Assembly: GCA_002839765.1 (NCBI GenBank)
Contig: PGYR01000006.1
Span: forward strand, 40,024-104,023
DNA length: 64,000 nt
Reading direction: 5' to 3'
Source of the DNA: Ignavibacteriae bacterium HGW-Ignavibacteriae-4
GTDB lineage: Bacteria > Bacteroidota > Ignavibacteria > Kapaibacteriales > UBA2268
The notes below the pieces were generated by a model, which did not search any database, was not told where the DNA came from, and was given only the letters and a program-made list of their open reading frames with translations. Positions 27,143 to 38,200 of the stretch are shown piece by piece; position 1 is the stretch's first letter; each line of letters opens with the position of its first letter. Position numbers and translations under genes: made by a program.

Positions 27143-28008
27143 CGATTATGTTGCCAAGCCCACAGACCAGGGTTCTCTTTTATAGCATTTTCTAAAAGTG
27201 ATAAATATCTTCTTGTTAGCTCTTCTACCCCATCGGCATTGTCTTCCAGATCGGAATGGTCAATTTCAATTAAGTCAACTTTGTAATTATTTTTATTGTC
27301 ACGTACTGCAAAACCTGCGATAAGAGGAGTTTTGTATTTCAGGGCTAATACAGCAGGTGCTTTATATGCTCTTGCTGGTCTTCCTAAGAAATTGATAACT
27401 AATGCCTCATTTTTTCCAGCTCGCTGATCAGAAAGTAATGCCACTAATTCATTATTTTTGATAGCTTTTACTAAGCTCATACCAGCTTTGTTCATATCTA
27501 TCAGACTATTTCCACTTCTCTGTCGCAAGTTTCTGAGGTATTGGTCAGTATAAGGGTTCATTTGATGTTTGATTACCAGTCTCAATATATCATTAATTAA
27601 TGCACCTGCAGAATAGGCCAACAGCTCCCAATTACCATAATGACCTGACAGCAGAATTACACCTCTACCTTTTTCTTGGGCTTTTTTGATAATTTCTATA
27701 TTAGAATAATATACTTTCGGAGTGTTTGATTTGAAATCATAAGTATCTATTGTTAGCAATTCGACTAGTGTTATACCAAGATTTTGGTATGATTCCTTGA
27801 GTATTTTTCTGATTTCTTTATCGGAATAGTTAAGATTAGATTCTTTTATATTATTATAAGTAATTATTTTACGCTTTGAAGATACTAAAATCATTGCTAT
27901 CCCAAACAACTTACCTATTGAGATTTTCAGGGATTCAGGAATTAGCTTAAGAAAAGTTCGTAGTACTTTAAATAAAAGCAAAGATATTTTTTGAATTAAA
28001 TTTTTCAT
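27127..28008 (-). CDS. LpxL/HtrB-type lysophospholipid (lipid A) acyltransferase
   Basis: 293 residues with an N-terminal membrane segment. The acyltransferase motif is HYGNWE (HX4E) within GVILLSGHYGNWELL. LLSDQRAGKNEALVINFLG is the second family motif, and PGLWAWQHNRWK closes the protein. Members add secondary acyl chains to lipid A at the inner membrane. The start codon overlaps the stop of the GWxTD gene (TAATG), so the two are translationally coupled, and the end overlaps the heptosyltransferase gene. The grouping implies a shared role in outer-membrane assembly. Confidence 0.88.
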   Translation of the reverse strand: MKNLIQKISLLLFKVLRTFLKLIPESLKISIGKLFGIAMILVSSKRKIITYNNIKESNLNYSDKEIRKILKESYQNLGITLVELLTIDTYDFKSNTPKVYYSNIEIIKKAQEKGRGVILLSGHYGNWELLAYSAGALINDILRLVIKHQMNPYTDQYLRNLRQRSGNSLIDMNKAGMSLVKAIKNNELVALLSDQRAGKNEALVINFLGRPARAYKAPAVLALKYKTPLIAGFAVRDNKNNYKVDLIEIDHSDLEDNADGVEELTRRYLSLLENAIKENPGLWAWQHNRWKID

Positions 28009-29408
28009 TATCTACTATTATTTCTACTACTATTGTATTTAGGACTACCATCATTATCGATAGCAGGATTAAACTCTTGGAACCAATTGAAATTTTTTAT
28101 TTCACCAGGAGCAGTTGAGTGAACAAGTAAGAAAGAATTATCTCCATATCTATCCACAAAAAAGAAATATGATCCACCATATAATTCGTCATATTGCCAT
28201 TCCTCAGCGGCTTTCTGATTACCTTTAGATCTGAATATTTCACGGTTAGTAGGAAATCCATATTTCAAAAGTATTCTTCCTCTTTCAGTCTTCCAACCCG
28301 GCATAATATCACCTCTGGAAAAGTATTTAGAAGCATACTCTATTCTCTCTTGAAACTTAGTCATTAGTTCATTAACAGTTGTTGTAGTATCAGGGTCTCT
28401 TTCTTTCCAATAAGTAAAGAGAGCTCTTTGCTGAGCACGCAATGAGTTAAGCATTTCATATTTTTCTATTTCAAACTCTGACAACAATATTCTCATTGTC
28501 TCGTACTCATATCTAACACGCTCTTCTAACATAATAGCAAACGGACTACGTTCAAAAGTAAGATTCTCAACATATTTATCACTAATATGGAAATCTCTAG
28601 AGGGATCCAAAACATAGAATTTTGTTACTTGTGATTGAATTACTTTATTATTATTATAAATATTAACTAGTATCTTATAAATACCATTTTTTAAAGTATC
28701 TACGGGAATCATACCGTAGTCATAAAAAGAAGCCCCCGTAATCCCCCTTTTTTTCCTGAAGCTGTTTACTACTCTATTATCTCCAGTTTGGACTATATAT
28801 TCAATTTCTAATTTATTAATACTCGTAGTATCTATATTATAAACCTCGAAGTAATATTTTAAGAAAGGATATAATCCACTTATAGTATGTTCTACATTTG
28901 GTATAGCGAAGAGCCTATTCTTCTTGAATAAAATGTTATGCTGAGTTGAATCAAAATTTTCAATTTGGTGAGCTAATAGAATATCGGAAATTTGAACGGT
29001 GTTTTTATTGAAATCTCTGACATTAATTTTGCCAGTTAAAACCTCTATTGGTTTGGTTCCGTTGTTTATTGTAAACTTATATTCATACTGACCGGGGAAA
29101 ACAGTGTAGAATTTCTTATCGAAAATAACAAGTGAAGAGTCAGATTGTTTTTTTTGATAAGTATATTCCCAGCTATTATTAATAGATTCTATTCCAGTAG
29201 AAGATATGATAAAGTTAAATTCTGATTTGGAGAATAGTGTACTATCCTTATTTAATTTATATTCTAAGCTATCATTATGAAACTGATAATTAAATTCAAG
29301 TAGAGTCTTACTTTCATCATATCTGAACTGCAAAATATTGAATTCAACCGAATATGCATTCAGTTGAATAAATATAAAGAATAATGTTATTTTAATTAAT
29401 TGTTTCAT
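28008..29408 (-). CDS. GWxTD domain-containing protein (envelope operon)
   Basis: 466 residues with a signal peptide (MKQLIKITLFFIFIQLNAYS). The C-terminal GWxTD domain is canonical: YWKERDPDTTT, then RGDIMPGWKTERGRILLKYGFP, and an extra FFFVDRYGDNSFLLVHST strand pair. The N-terminal part is a beta-rich repeat region. It lies between a PorV-like barrel and an LPS acyltransferase. Compared with the protein at 393-1703 it keeps the GW pair. A role in export or surface assembly is suggested by position only. A hairpin at 29414-29447 lies just upstream of its start. Confidence 0.85.
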   Translation of the reverse strand: MKQLIKITLFFIFIQLNAYSVEFNILQFRYDESKTLLEFNYQFHNDSLEYKLNKDSTLFSKSEFNFIISSTGIESINNSWEYTYQKKQSDSSLVIFDKKFYTVFPGQYEYKFTINNGTKPIEVLTGKINVRDFNKNTVQISDILLAHQIENFDSTQHNILFKKNRLFAIPNVEHTISGLYPFLKYYFEVYNIDTTSINKLEIEYIVQTGDNRVVNSFRKKRGITGASFYDYGMIPVDTLKNGIYKILVNIYNNNKVIQSQVTKFYVLDPSRDFHISDKYVENLTFERSPFAIMLEERVRYEYETMRILLSEFEIEKYEMLNSLRAQQRALFTYWKERDPDTTTTVNELMTKFQERIEYASKYFSRGDIMPGWKTERGRILLKYGFPTNREIFRSKGNQKAAEEWQYDELYGGSYFFFVDRYGDNSFLLVHSTAPGEIKNFNWFQEFNPAIDNDGSPKYNSSRNNSR

Positions 29409-29413
29409 ATAAA

Positions 29414-29447
29414 AATGCCGTCAAATATAATTATACTTAACGGCATT
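29414..29447 (-). promoter_or_regulatory. Intercistronic hairpin between the PorV-like and GWxTD genes
   Basis: AATGCCGT/ACGGCATT, 8 bp, with an 18-base AT-rich loop, followed on the minus strand by TTTTTAT directly before the GWxTD start codon. It could be an attenuator, processing site or weak terminator inside the operon. Confidence 0.4.
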
Positions 29448-29469
29448 GAATTAAATTATTTTATTCAAA

Positions 29470-30507
29470 TTAGAAATCAAGACCAACAGTAAATCTGTTG
29501 ATAAGTCCTATATCCGCAGTTGGGTTGATAGAATAGTCTAGAGCACCGTTGAATCCACCACTATTATAGTTAAGGCCAACACCGCCAGCTATGCCTAATT
29601 GGTCGTGACCAAGTAGATAACCGCCTCTTACGAATACTAAATCATTCCAAGAATACTCAAAACCTACTACATATTGCTCAGGTGAATCAGAAGAAGCAAC
29701 AAAGTCAAATGCAGCATCTAATTGATTCATCTCATCAGAGTAAATCTCTTTACCAAATCCAACTCTAAACATCAAAGGTAGAGAGAACTTGTACGCAGTA
29801 TATTCTAAATCCTTAGGTAAGTTTTGGATATAATCATTGACTTTATTTCTACCAGCAAGACCAGTACCACTATAAGCGTGGTCTGTACCTAAGTTATGGA
29901 CAGAGAAACCAAATTTGATACCTTCGATACCAGTATCATAATGAGTCCCAACGTCTATAGCCAAACCACCACTAGATACATCAGCAAAAGCTAATTGTAC
30001 ATACTTAGCAGTCACACCGAAAGAGAATTGATCAGTCAATTTTCCAGCAAAAGTCATCTGCATAGAAATATCATCTACAGAATAATTTCTACCTGTTCCT
30101 TGATCTTGTAATAAAGTAGTTTCTTCTATATCGCCAGTTGTAAAGTTAACCATACTAATAGCTAGTCTATATTGAGAACTAATAGGGAAAGCTACAGCTG
30201 CAAAATTGTGAGAAAAACCACCAAACCAAGACGTATAAGAGAAGTTAGTTGTTACACCTTCTTGCTCTATTATACCAGCCGGATTGTAATGTAATGCGGT
30301 TAGATCATTAGTTAAAGCACTAAATGCTCCAGCCATACCAGTACCACGTGCACCTACACCAATCTTTAAAAATTGTCCACCATCAGCACCAACTTTAGTA
30401 AAATCTTTAGCGTTTGAAGCAGAGAAGATCCTACCGCTTTCATCAACTGCATGTAAGTTGAGAAGTGGTAACAAAATTAATATCATTATTATCTTTTTCA
30501 TATTCAT
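29470..30507 (-). CDS. PorV/PorQ family outer-membrane protein
   Basis: 345 residues with a signal peptide ending LNLHA. The first mature segment is characteristic: FLKIGVGARGTGMAGAFSALTNDLTALHYNPAG. PorV/PorQ proteins are FadL-like 14-stranded barrels that in T9SS organisms bind cargo tails (PorV) or take part in secretion. The C-terminus GLINRFTVGLDF ends in Phe, as barrels do. It follows the 1572-residue secreted protein by 12 bases and is preceded by GAAGGA. It may handle that protein or the TonB receptor partner; that link is inferred from position. Confidence 0.87.
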   Translation of the reverse strand: MNMKKIIMILILLPLLNLHAVDESGRIFSASNAKDFTKVGADGGQFLKIGVGARGTGMAGAFSALTNDLTALHYNPAGIIEQEGVTTNFSYTSWFGGFSHNFAAVAFPISSQYRLAISMVNFTTGDIEETTLLQDQGTGRNYSVDDISMQMTFAGKLTDQFSFGVTAKYVQLAFADVSSGGLAIDVGTHYDTGIEGIKFGFSVHNLGTDHAYSGTGLAGRNKVNDYIQNLPKDLEYTAYKFSLPLMFRVGFGKEIYSDEMNQLDAAFDFVASSDSPEQYVVGFEYSWNDLVFVRGGYLLGHDQLGIAGGVGLNYNSGGFNGALDYSINPTADIGLINRFTVGLDF

Positions 30508-30519
30508 TTTCCTTCGATT

Positions 30520-33500
30520 TTATTTGTCGTAAACATTAAATGTACCAACTACGATTGAGAATCTCTCAATAGTCTCAGCGCCATTTGGTGCAATAATCTG
30601 CGCTACAAGAGTTTGTGATTGAACTCTTAGCCCGTTTTTCATAATCATATCCCAAACATTAACAGCTACTCTACCTTCACCAGTATCAGCTCCAAGAGGC
30701 TCATGTTTAATAGTTTTCACTAGATTACCAGTAACAGTATATATGTTGATTGTAGAACCAGCTGGAACTTTAGTAAAGTATAACTTACTTTCATAAGGTG
30801 TTTGTTCATTTTGATGAGTTATATAATAAGGATTAGGAACAACTCTAATTCCTTCCATTTGGTCATCAGTCAGACCACCTGGGTTCTCTTCTCTAAGTAC
30901 CACTTTCAATTTCGCATTTGGTAAAGGTAAACCAGAAGCACCACCATTAGTAGTCATTCTAACTTTATCACCAACTTCAAAATCTTTAGCTTCAAGATTT
31001 AGAATATTATCTGTAAGAACTTCGGAAGACATAAACTTTCTTTCCGTATCAATTCCTTTCCATTTTCTTTTAATATTCTTATTATCAAAGACGAATTGAC
31101 CTCCAGCTAAATTAATCTGATTTACAAAATCAACTCTATTTCCTTTACCATCTGAACCACTTAAATAGTAACGTCCTTGAGGCAAACCTGAATATGTTTC
31201 TAATACATTAAGTAAATTAGGCTTATTTACCGGCCTTCCAATTGAACGTGCGGCTCTTGATGGAATACCTTTGTTAACATCAATGTTTATGTGCGCATAA
31301 GAGGCTAGATTGTATTTACCAAAGAAATCCTCTACCTTTAAACCCATTGAAGTTATATTTCTTGGATCTGGATATGGTTTACGTCTTACTTTGACAGTAT
31401 CTCCGCCAGTATATGTTGCAATTAATTCACCTTCTGAAATTGGGTCAATTGATAAATGTTCTACTTCATTACCAGACCTTATATTTACTTTTGATCTAAG
31501 ACCAGAAGTTGTAAACTCATAATTATTTATAAGCTTTACGTCCAAGTAATCTACTGTAAATGTACTTCTTTCCGTTGAGCTTGTTACTTCGCCATCTTGT
31601 CCTCTACCAAACTCAAGCTCTATTGTTTCAGTACCTTTTCCAACAAACTCTAGAGTAACATCGACTGGTCCATTATTGAATGATCCATAATCGCCACTAA
31701 TAAATTCTGTAGCCACTGTTTGGTTATTCTGTCCTGTTTGTAAAAACAATCCATTCTGAGTTGTATCAACTGGTTGAGATCTTAATGTTCCATTATATGG
31801 ATCATCAGAATTTCTATCTTCCAATACATAAAGTTTAGTTTCCGCATCACCTTCTAGTATTTCAAATTTATCGGCACGATATCTACCGCCATGTTGAAGT
31901 AAAGCAAATTTGAAATTAAACCCTATTGTACCATAAGCTGGAGGTAAGAAAAATCCTGTATTACAGTGGTTTTGAGATGTAAAGTCTCCAGAAGTGAAGA
32001 TACCAGAATAATCTAATACTTCAGAATTATTCCAAACACCAAAGGTAGTTATTGTATCACCGGTAATTTCATCGGTTACAACTTCATAGTTACCTGCTAT
32101 TATAGCAGCATTTTCATATAGTGACGAAGCAACTTCATCAGATGTAAAACAACCGTTAGGATTGAATTGTATTGGCTGCTGATAAAGTAAGGCACTATCT
32201 TTCGATAAGTTTTTCAGAGTCGTTAATCTTAAATAATTATTAGTAGTTACATCTGGGTTACCAAGATTCTCTCCCCTTATCCTTAAAGTAGTTGTAAAAT
32301 TATTCCACAATACTTCAAAGTCTAGCTCTAATGTATCACCTAAGAATAACTTTTTAGCTCTATCTTCATCAATAGCAAAGAATTCAAAATCATATAAGCC
32401 ATTGAATTTACTAGAGTCCATATCAATAATATCAAATTTCAACTTAGACCCTACTTCATTAGCTTCAGGATAAGTCTCAATTTGGTTTACATTAGGTACA
32501 CTACTGTTTATCTTCACAGGAGTCGGTTGACTTGCGTCACCTTTATCATAAGATAAAACTCTATAGAAGTAAGGTGTATTATTAATTAATTTCTCAGTAT
32601 TATCGAAATCGTCAGTGGCAGACATTACATTATCACGATTATCATCACCAATATCTGTAAATGTACGGTTATTAGTAATAGCCGTCATGTAAGGCACAAT
32701 CACATCTTTTTTAATAGTTGTATCTGATTCAAAGTCAGGGAAATCAAAAGTTACTTTTCCAGTTTGGATATAAGTATAAAGTAAATCTAATGTTCTTTTA
32801 ACACGATTAGAATCAACCATTGCTAAAGTATAATCAGAAATAGGTAATGCTCCATCTAATATGTATTTATTAGAACCACCATCTTTCAATAGTCGTCCAG
32901 TATTAACAAAGTAAACTGAGTCAACTACAGATGTTTCAACTTCTATAGTTTTATTTGGATCGTTTGGATCTACTTCCGTTTTTGTTACATATCTTACAAC
33001 AACACCATCTATTGCTTGTGAGTCCAATACGTTTTCTTTGTATGCTTTTGATACTTCAAACGTATAATTATCTACATACAATGGATTATAAGGTATTCTT
33101 GCTCTATCAAGTTTTATATCACCTACTAAATAAGAATCAAATAATTCTTTTTTATTATTGAATTTTGGATATGCATTATAGCTATCATATTCTGCTTTTG
33201 TAAATTCTTCATCGGCTACAGATTTGTATAGTTCACCCCAAGGAGCAATCGGATTAATCCCTGCTATAGAAGGTATGTATCTATTTCTTGCTCTAAGAGT
33301 AGCTGCAGGTTGATGATATAATATACCTTGACCAACTCGTATTACTCTAATAGCACTTGTATCTTTTATTACTCCATTTTCATCGAAAGTTGGACCAATT
33401 ATCATAATAGAATCAATTTCTGCTCTTCCTAAGTTAGGATCGTCTATTATTCTTGAAGAAGTCAAATATGGCTTAGGTAATTGGAATCTAGCCACTTCTT

Positions 33501-35238
33501 TCCATCCATAAGGACCAGCACCTCTAGGATACTGTGAATTTGCAGAAATTTGATTAATATTAAATGTATCTAAATCTGCAACTCTACCTCTATCTATTCT
33601 ATATCCTAAGAAATCTAATCCCGCTTCTTCTCTATCATAAGACAATTCAGAAGTTGAATCCCAAGCTATAGTCATACCATTATTCAATGCTTTGAAATAC
33701 TTTATATTTGCTGGGTCTGGAGGTCTTGGAGCTCTAAAGTTATTATCATATACTTCTTGAGCGAACACATCCAAATCCTTTAGTCCTAACCTGTCATCGA
33801 ATGTACCGTCAGCATCACCAGTTTTAGAAGGTGTAGCTATCATAATACATACTACAGTTCTAGATGTATCACCCGGTCTCATGTGGAAGGCACCAGTTGC
33901 CATCATAAATCGTTTGTCACCAGGTCCAAAATCAACATCCGTTACACCTTCAGATAGATAATTATATCTAGCTACATCTTCATCTTTATCTTGTTGAGCA
34001 TTCCAGTTTTTGAAAGTTACAAGACCTAGTTGATTTGAGTTATCATAAAATGCCGAATCTTTACGTAAGAATTTGTAGTCGGGATGATTTTCATCCGCAA
34101 TATATGTAGTATCACATATTTCTATTCCATTACCCAAATCACGACAAATTACTTCCGTTTGTAGATTTCCTTCTGCATCTAGAAGTGGTGGTCTGATAAT
34201 AGTTGGTGACTCCAAGAAATCAAATCCTAAGTAACCAAAACCATTACCTTGCTCACCAAATTGACCATCTGTGAATTGATATGCTAAGTTGAATTCAGGA
34301 TCTTCGTACCAATAACTTACTCTATCATTTGATGCTCCAGCTCTTTCTAATGGTCTTCTTGCCAAATCGACATCCATAATAGGAGCTAACCAGCAATCGT
34401 ACAGAGTGTCTTCTGACATATTGATTACATCATATAAACAGAAGAAGAAATTTTGGTAACGACCGAATCCCCATGAATAGATAGTGAATTCGAATTGTAA
34501 CCCCATAGGATAACCTTGAAGTCTTCTTTTAGAAATTGACCCTTCGTATCTTGCAAGATCTAAATCGTGATAAGTAGTAAATATATCCTCGCCAGAAATC
34601 ATAGCTGGACCTTTAGGGTATTTACCAGTTCTTCTATCTCCTTCGTTATGTTGGTATCGACCAAAATATCTGCTGAAACCAACAGTGTCATCTGGTTGCA
34701 CATCCCATATAGGCCAGTACGGTGTATCTTTTCTAGATGGGTCTAATGCAGCACCCGTAGTTCTAGAATAGTCCGTAGAAAAGAATACTTTATATTTTTC
34801 TGGATCATCTTGGAGTAAACTTCCATCTTCTATTCTACCTGGAGTTTGCCATGAAGCAGCTGCTTTTGGATTATAAGAAATGGAAACTAGTTTACTCATA
34901 TTGTATTGAGTAGTTTGCGAAGCACTATCAAAATAAGGTAATTTCTTTTGTGCAGCATACCAAATCCCACCACCGTAAATATATTGGTTACGCGAATTAC
35001 GTGGGAAATAACCAGAACCTATACCAAATGGTTTGTTATATCCAATCATACCGTAATTCGAGATTATTGTCTCTATATTACTTAATGTATTCTTTTGATA
35101 ATCAAGAAAGCCGTAAGGGTCACGCTGAACCTCGTTTTCTTTCTTTTTCATATATTTTTCATTTGGTAATGCGTGAGATACTTGCGATGCAAATATTAAC
35201 AGCATTGTAATGAAAATTATTTTCTTTAGAAAATTCAT
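30520..35238 (-). CDS. Large secreted protein with FlgD/T9SS-like C-terminal domain
   Basis: 1572 residues beginning with a signal peptide (MNFLKKIIFITMLLIFASQVSHA). No catalytic domain recognised. The N-terminal third has Tyr/Trp/Asp-rich strands; fibronectin-type segments follow (DPANIKYFKALNNGMTIAWDS). The last 100 residues (RVVPNPYYITHQN, INIYTVTGNLVKTI, then AQIIAPNGAE) form a FlgD- or T9SS-like C-terminal beta-sandwich. In this lineage such proteins commonly sit next to a TonB receptor and a PorV-like protein, as here. Likely surface-exposed; ligand unknown. GGAG precedes the ATG. Cotranscribed with neighbours on both sides. Confidence 0.7.
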   Translation of the reverse strand: MNFLKKIIFITMLLIFASQVSHALPNEKYMKKKENEVQRDPYGFLDYQKNTLSNIETIISNYGMIGYNKPFGIGSGYFPRNSRNQYIYGGGIWYAAQKKLPYFDSASQTTQYNMSKLVSISYNPKAAASWQTPGRIEDGSLLQDDPEKYKVFFSTDYSRTTGAALDPSRKDTPYWPIWDVQPDDTVGFSRYFGRYQHNEGDRRTGKYPKGPAMISGEDIFTTYHDLDLARYEGSISKRRLQGYPMGLQFEFTIYSWGFGRYQNFFFCLYDVINMSEDTLYDCWLAPIMDVDLARRPLERAGASNDRVSYWYEDPEFNLAYQFTDGQFGEQGNGFGYLGFDFLESPTIIRPPLLDAEGNLQTEVICRDLGNGIEICDTTYIADENHPDYKFLRKDSAFYDNSNQLGLVTFKNWNAQQDKDEDVARYNYLSEGVTDVDFGPGDKRFMMATGAFHMRPGDTSRTVVCIMIATPSKTGDADGTFDDRLGLKDLDVFAQEVYDNNFRAPRPPDPANIKYFKALNNGMTIAWDSTSELSYDREEAGLDFLGYRIDRGRVADLDTFNINQISANSQYPRGAGPYGWKEVARFQLPKPYLTSSRIIDDPNLGRAEIDSIMIIGPTFDENGVIKDTSAIRVIRVGQGILYHQPAATLRARNRYIPSIAGINPIAPWGELYKSVADEEFTKAEYDSYNAYPKFNNKKELFDSYLVGDIKLDRARIPYNPLYVDNYTFEVSKAYKENVLDSQAIDGVVVRYVTKTEVDPNDPNKTIEVETSVVDSVYFVNTGRLLKDGGSNKYILDGALPISDYTLAMVDSNRVKRTLDLLYTYIQTGKVTFDFPDFESDTTIKKDVIVPYMTAITNNRTFTDIGDDNRDNVMSATDDFDNTEKLINNTPYFYRVLSYDKGDASQPTPVKINSSVPNVNQIETYPEANEVGSKLKFDIIDMDSSKFNGLYDFEFFAIDEDRAKKLFLGDTLELDFEVLWNNFTTTLRIRGENLGNPDVTTNNYLRLTTLKNLSKDSALLYQQPIQFNPNGCFTSDEVASSLYENAAIIAGNYEVVTDEITGDTITTFGVWNNSEVLDYSGIFTSGDFTSQNHCNTGFFLPPAYGTIGFNFKFALLQHGGRYRADKFEILEGDAETKLYVLEDRNSDDPYNGTLRSQPVDTTQNGLFLQTGQNNQTVATEFISGDYGSFNNGPVDVTLEFVGKGTETIELEFGRGQDGEVTSSTERSTFTVDYLDVKLINNYEFTTSGLRSKVNIRSGNEVEHLSIDPISEGELIATYTGGDTVKVRRKPYPDPRNITSMGLKVEDFFGKYNLASYAHINIDVNKGIPSRAARSIGRPVNKPNLLNVLETYSGLPQGRYYLSGSDGKGNRVDFVNQINLAGGQFVFDNKNIKRKWKGIDTERKFMSSEVLTDNILNLEAKDFEVGDKVRMTTNGGASGLPLPNAKLKVVLREENPGGLTDDQMEGIRVVPNPYYITHQNEQTPYESKLYFTKVPAGSTINIYTVTGNLVKTIKHEPLGADTGEGRVAVNVWDMIMKNGLRVQSQTLVAQIIAPNGAETIERFSIVVGTFNVYDK

Positions 35239-35271
35239 ATTAACTCCAAATAATTTAATTTTATTTCTTTT

Positions 35272-38200
35272 TTAGAACCTGATAACAGCACCAAAGAATA
35301 TTGTTCTTGGCAGTTGATATAAAGGTTTATTTTTATAAGTAATTTCTTCTAATGCAGTATAATAATTCTCGAATTGCTCTTCTCTAGTTAAAATACCGTT
35401 TCTATCTATATCAGCAGAAATATAGTAAATTCTTTCACCGAATTGATTATACTGATTGCTATTATAAGTAGCAGCAACAGCTGGATTACCTTGGTCATAG
35501 TAAGGGTTAGGAGAAAAATTACCTAATTGAACTAGGTCAAGTGTACCATTATTAAGTGTACTTTGAGTACCACTATAAACTGCAGTGGCTGCTGTTCTAT
35601 TTGTTAAGTTGAATATATCTACGTAGAATTCAATAGATGTATTACCCATTCCCTCACCAAATATATCACTCATTGCAAATTTCTTACCTATTCTAGTATC
35701 AACACTCCAAACAGAAGGACCTTGTAAAGCATTTATTTCAGATAATTGCCCAGAACCATTTATTTCTGTTAATGTATAAGGTACACCCGATCTCAAGTTA
35801 CCTGTTAAACTTATGTAAGCATTTTCTAGGAAGTTTATACCACCAATGGCTGGACCTTCTTCAGCTCCCCATTCGAAGTTTAATACTGTAGTTATTCTGT
35901 GAGTTATATCTCTAGCTAGTCTGAATGTAGATAATGGTAATGCAGGTATAGTTAATATAGGGTCGAAATTAATTCCAATATTTGATCTTTCACCTTCACT
36001 TGTTCCATTAATAGAACCAAGAGTATAAGCTAATCTAAATCCGAAATGATCTCTTACTCTTTTTCTAAGGTCTATCTCTACCCCTTTGTTAGTACCGTAT
36101 TGACCAACTTCAGCCAAGTAGTATGGCTCTTGTGCCGCGATATATGCATAACCTAATTGATTATAAATATCATTATAATAAGCATTGATGTCCAAAGCGA
36201 AATCTTCGGTCAAAGATGAAGAGTAACCAACTTCATACTTATTAGTTCTTTGTGGATCCATATTAGGATCACCAATTATAGGATTGTTTATTTTTCTTGT
36301 AACTAAGTTTGTACCATCAAACATGTATTGTAATTGAGGCATTTGATAATAAACACCGAAATTCATTTTGAAAACTGATTGGTCAGTTATAGGATAACTT
36401 GCATTCAATCTTGGACTAAACATAAGTTTAGCAGTTGTAGGTGCAAATCCTGCTTCATCACTTCTTTGTACTAATGGTTGTAGTTGAATTCTATAAATTG
36501 AATTTGCATCAAACATGTCAAATCTTAGTCCAGGAGTAATAATAATTCCTTCGAATGAAATTTGATCTTGAACAAAAACTGCAGCTCTAAAAGGATTAAA
36601 CTCTGAACTTGTCAAATCATAAACTCTTTGAGATTCAGCATATATATTACCACCAAAATCAGAAGAATAAACGTCAACAGATTCATCTGTTGTAGGTGAT
36701 GAATTAGAGTGAAAACCCATAGTATAAGTTCTTACTTCGAAACCCGCTTGTATATTGTGCTCAAATCTATCACCCGAAATATACTTTGTAAAATTACCAT
36801 CTGCTTGTAAATAATTACCTTTTCTAAATTGGAATCCATAACTACCGTGTCCAGTAAAGAACTGGTCAGTACCATAAGGATTTCTATAAGTTGAAACTGG
36901 AGTACTTTCTACATAACCTGAAAGTGGGTTAACTACATAATAATCTTCTTTTCCAGCAACTGTATTTCCATCTTTAGGATATACAGTATTAAGTATAGGA
37001 GTATATTGGTCAGCTAATCTATCTTTTAGACCTTCTGTTAATATTCTAACACCACCGTTTAAATCTTGAATTGCATAATTATCTGTAGGTACAAGTATAT
37101 CAAATCCGCCAAAGTAAGATGGGTCTGACCCAGGATCTACTCTTCTACCTGTATAATCATTGTTTATATTAGAAGATAATCTAATATCATAGAAAGCTGA
37201 TGCTTCTGGGAATGAGTGTTTTAATTTAACAAACACATTATTAACGTCAGTGTTAGTTACATTTAATTTTGCAAATCTTTCTTCTACACCAGTAAATTCA
37301 CCATTTTTAAAGCCCTCTTGATTCATATACAGAGTACTCAAACCTTGACTTTCTAAATTTGTTTGTCCTAATTGTCCACCAACTGAAACTGACACATCAT
37401 TTGTAAGTCCAAATGTCATTCTACCAGTTAGATTTTTTACCCAAGATCGTTGGTTATCTAGTTGACCAAGATTCTCGCCGCCCATTAATTTGTTACCAGC
37501 GTAGTCATTTACAACAGGAGCATAATATTCGTATCCAGAACCGTAGTTTTGTCTAAACTCATATCTACCTGTTAGGTAGAATGTTGCTGATTTGAAAGCA
37601 CTATTTAAACCAGGGATAGGTCCACCAAATCCAAATTCAAGATTTGTGATGTTATCACCTTCTAATTGTCTTCCTTCACCTTGTTCAATTATATCAAATG
37701 AATTACCATTTCTTAGTACTGATACTCCTTCGCCTTGAGAACCGTTCAAAGAAGCCAAATCAGTTCTAAATGCCATGAAACCATCATATTTTTCTGATTC
37801 ACCAGATTTCACTACAGTATTAACTGTACCACCCATTGAGTTACCTTGCTGTGCACCCGAACCACCTTTCTTAACTTGAATTTCTTCAGTTGCATAAGAA
37901 GATACCATCGGTGCGAAAGTAGTTCCTGAACTACCAAATCCACCAGTAAATTGATTACCAACGTCTAGACCATCAACTAATACTTGAGTATCATTTGCTC
38001 TTGTACCACGGATATTAAAACCATTTCCACTATTAACTACCCCAGATGCTTGTGAAACCATCGAAGTTATACCACTATTAGCAGTTGTAGTTAGATCAGC
38101 GGCAGTAAATTTGGCGTCAGATCCAATTTTATTTTTATCAACTAATTTTGCAGCAACAACTTCAATTTCATCAGTAGTAAATGTTGAGAGTTTAAAATTT

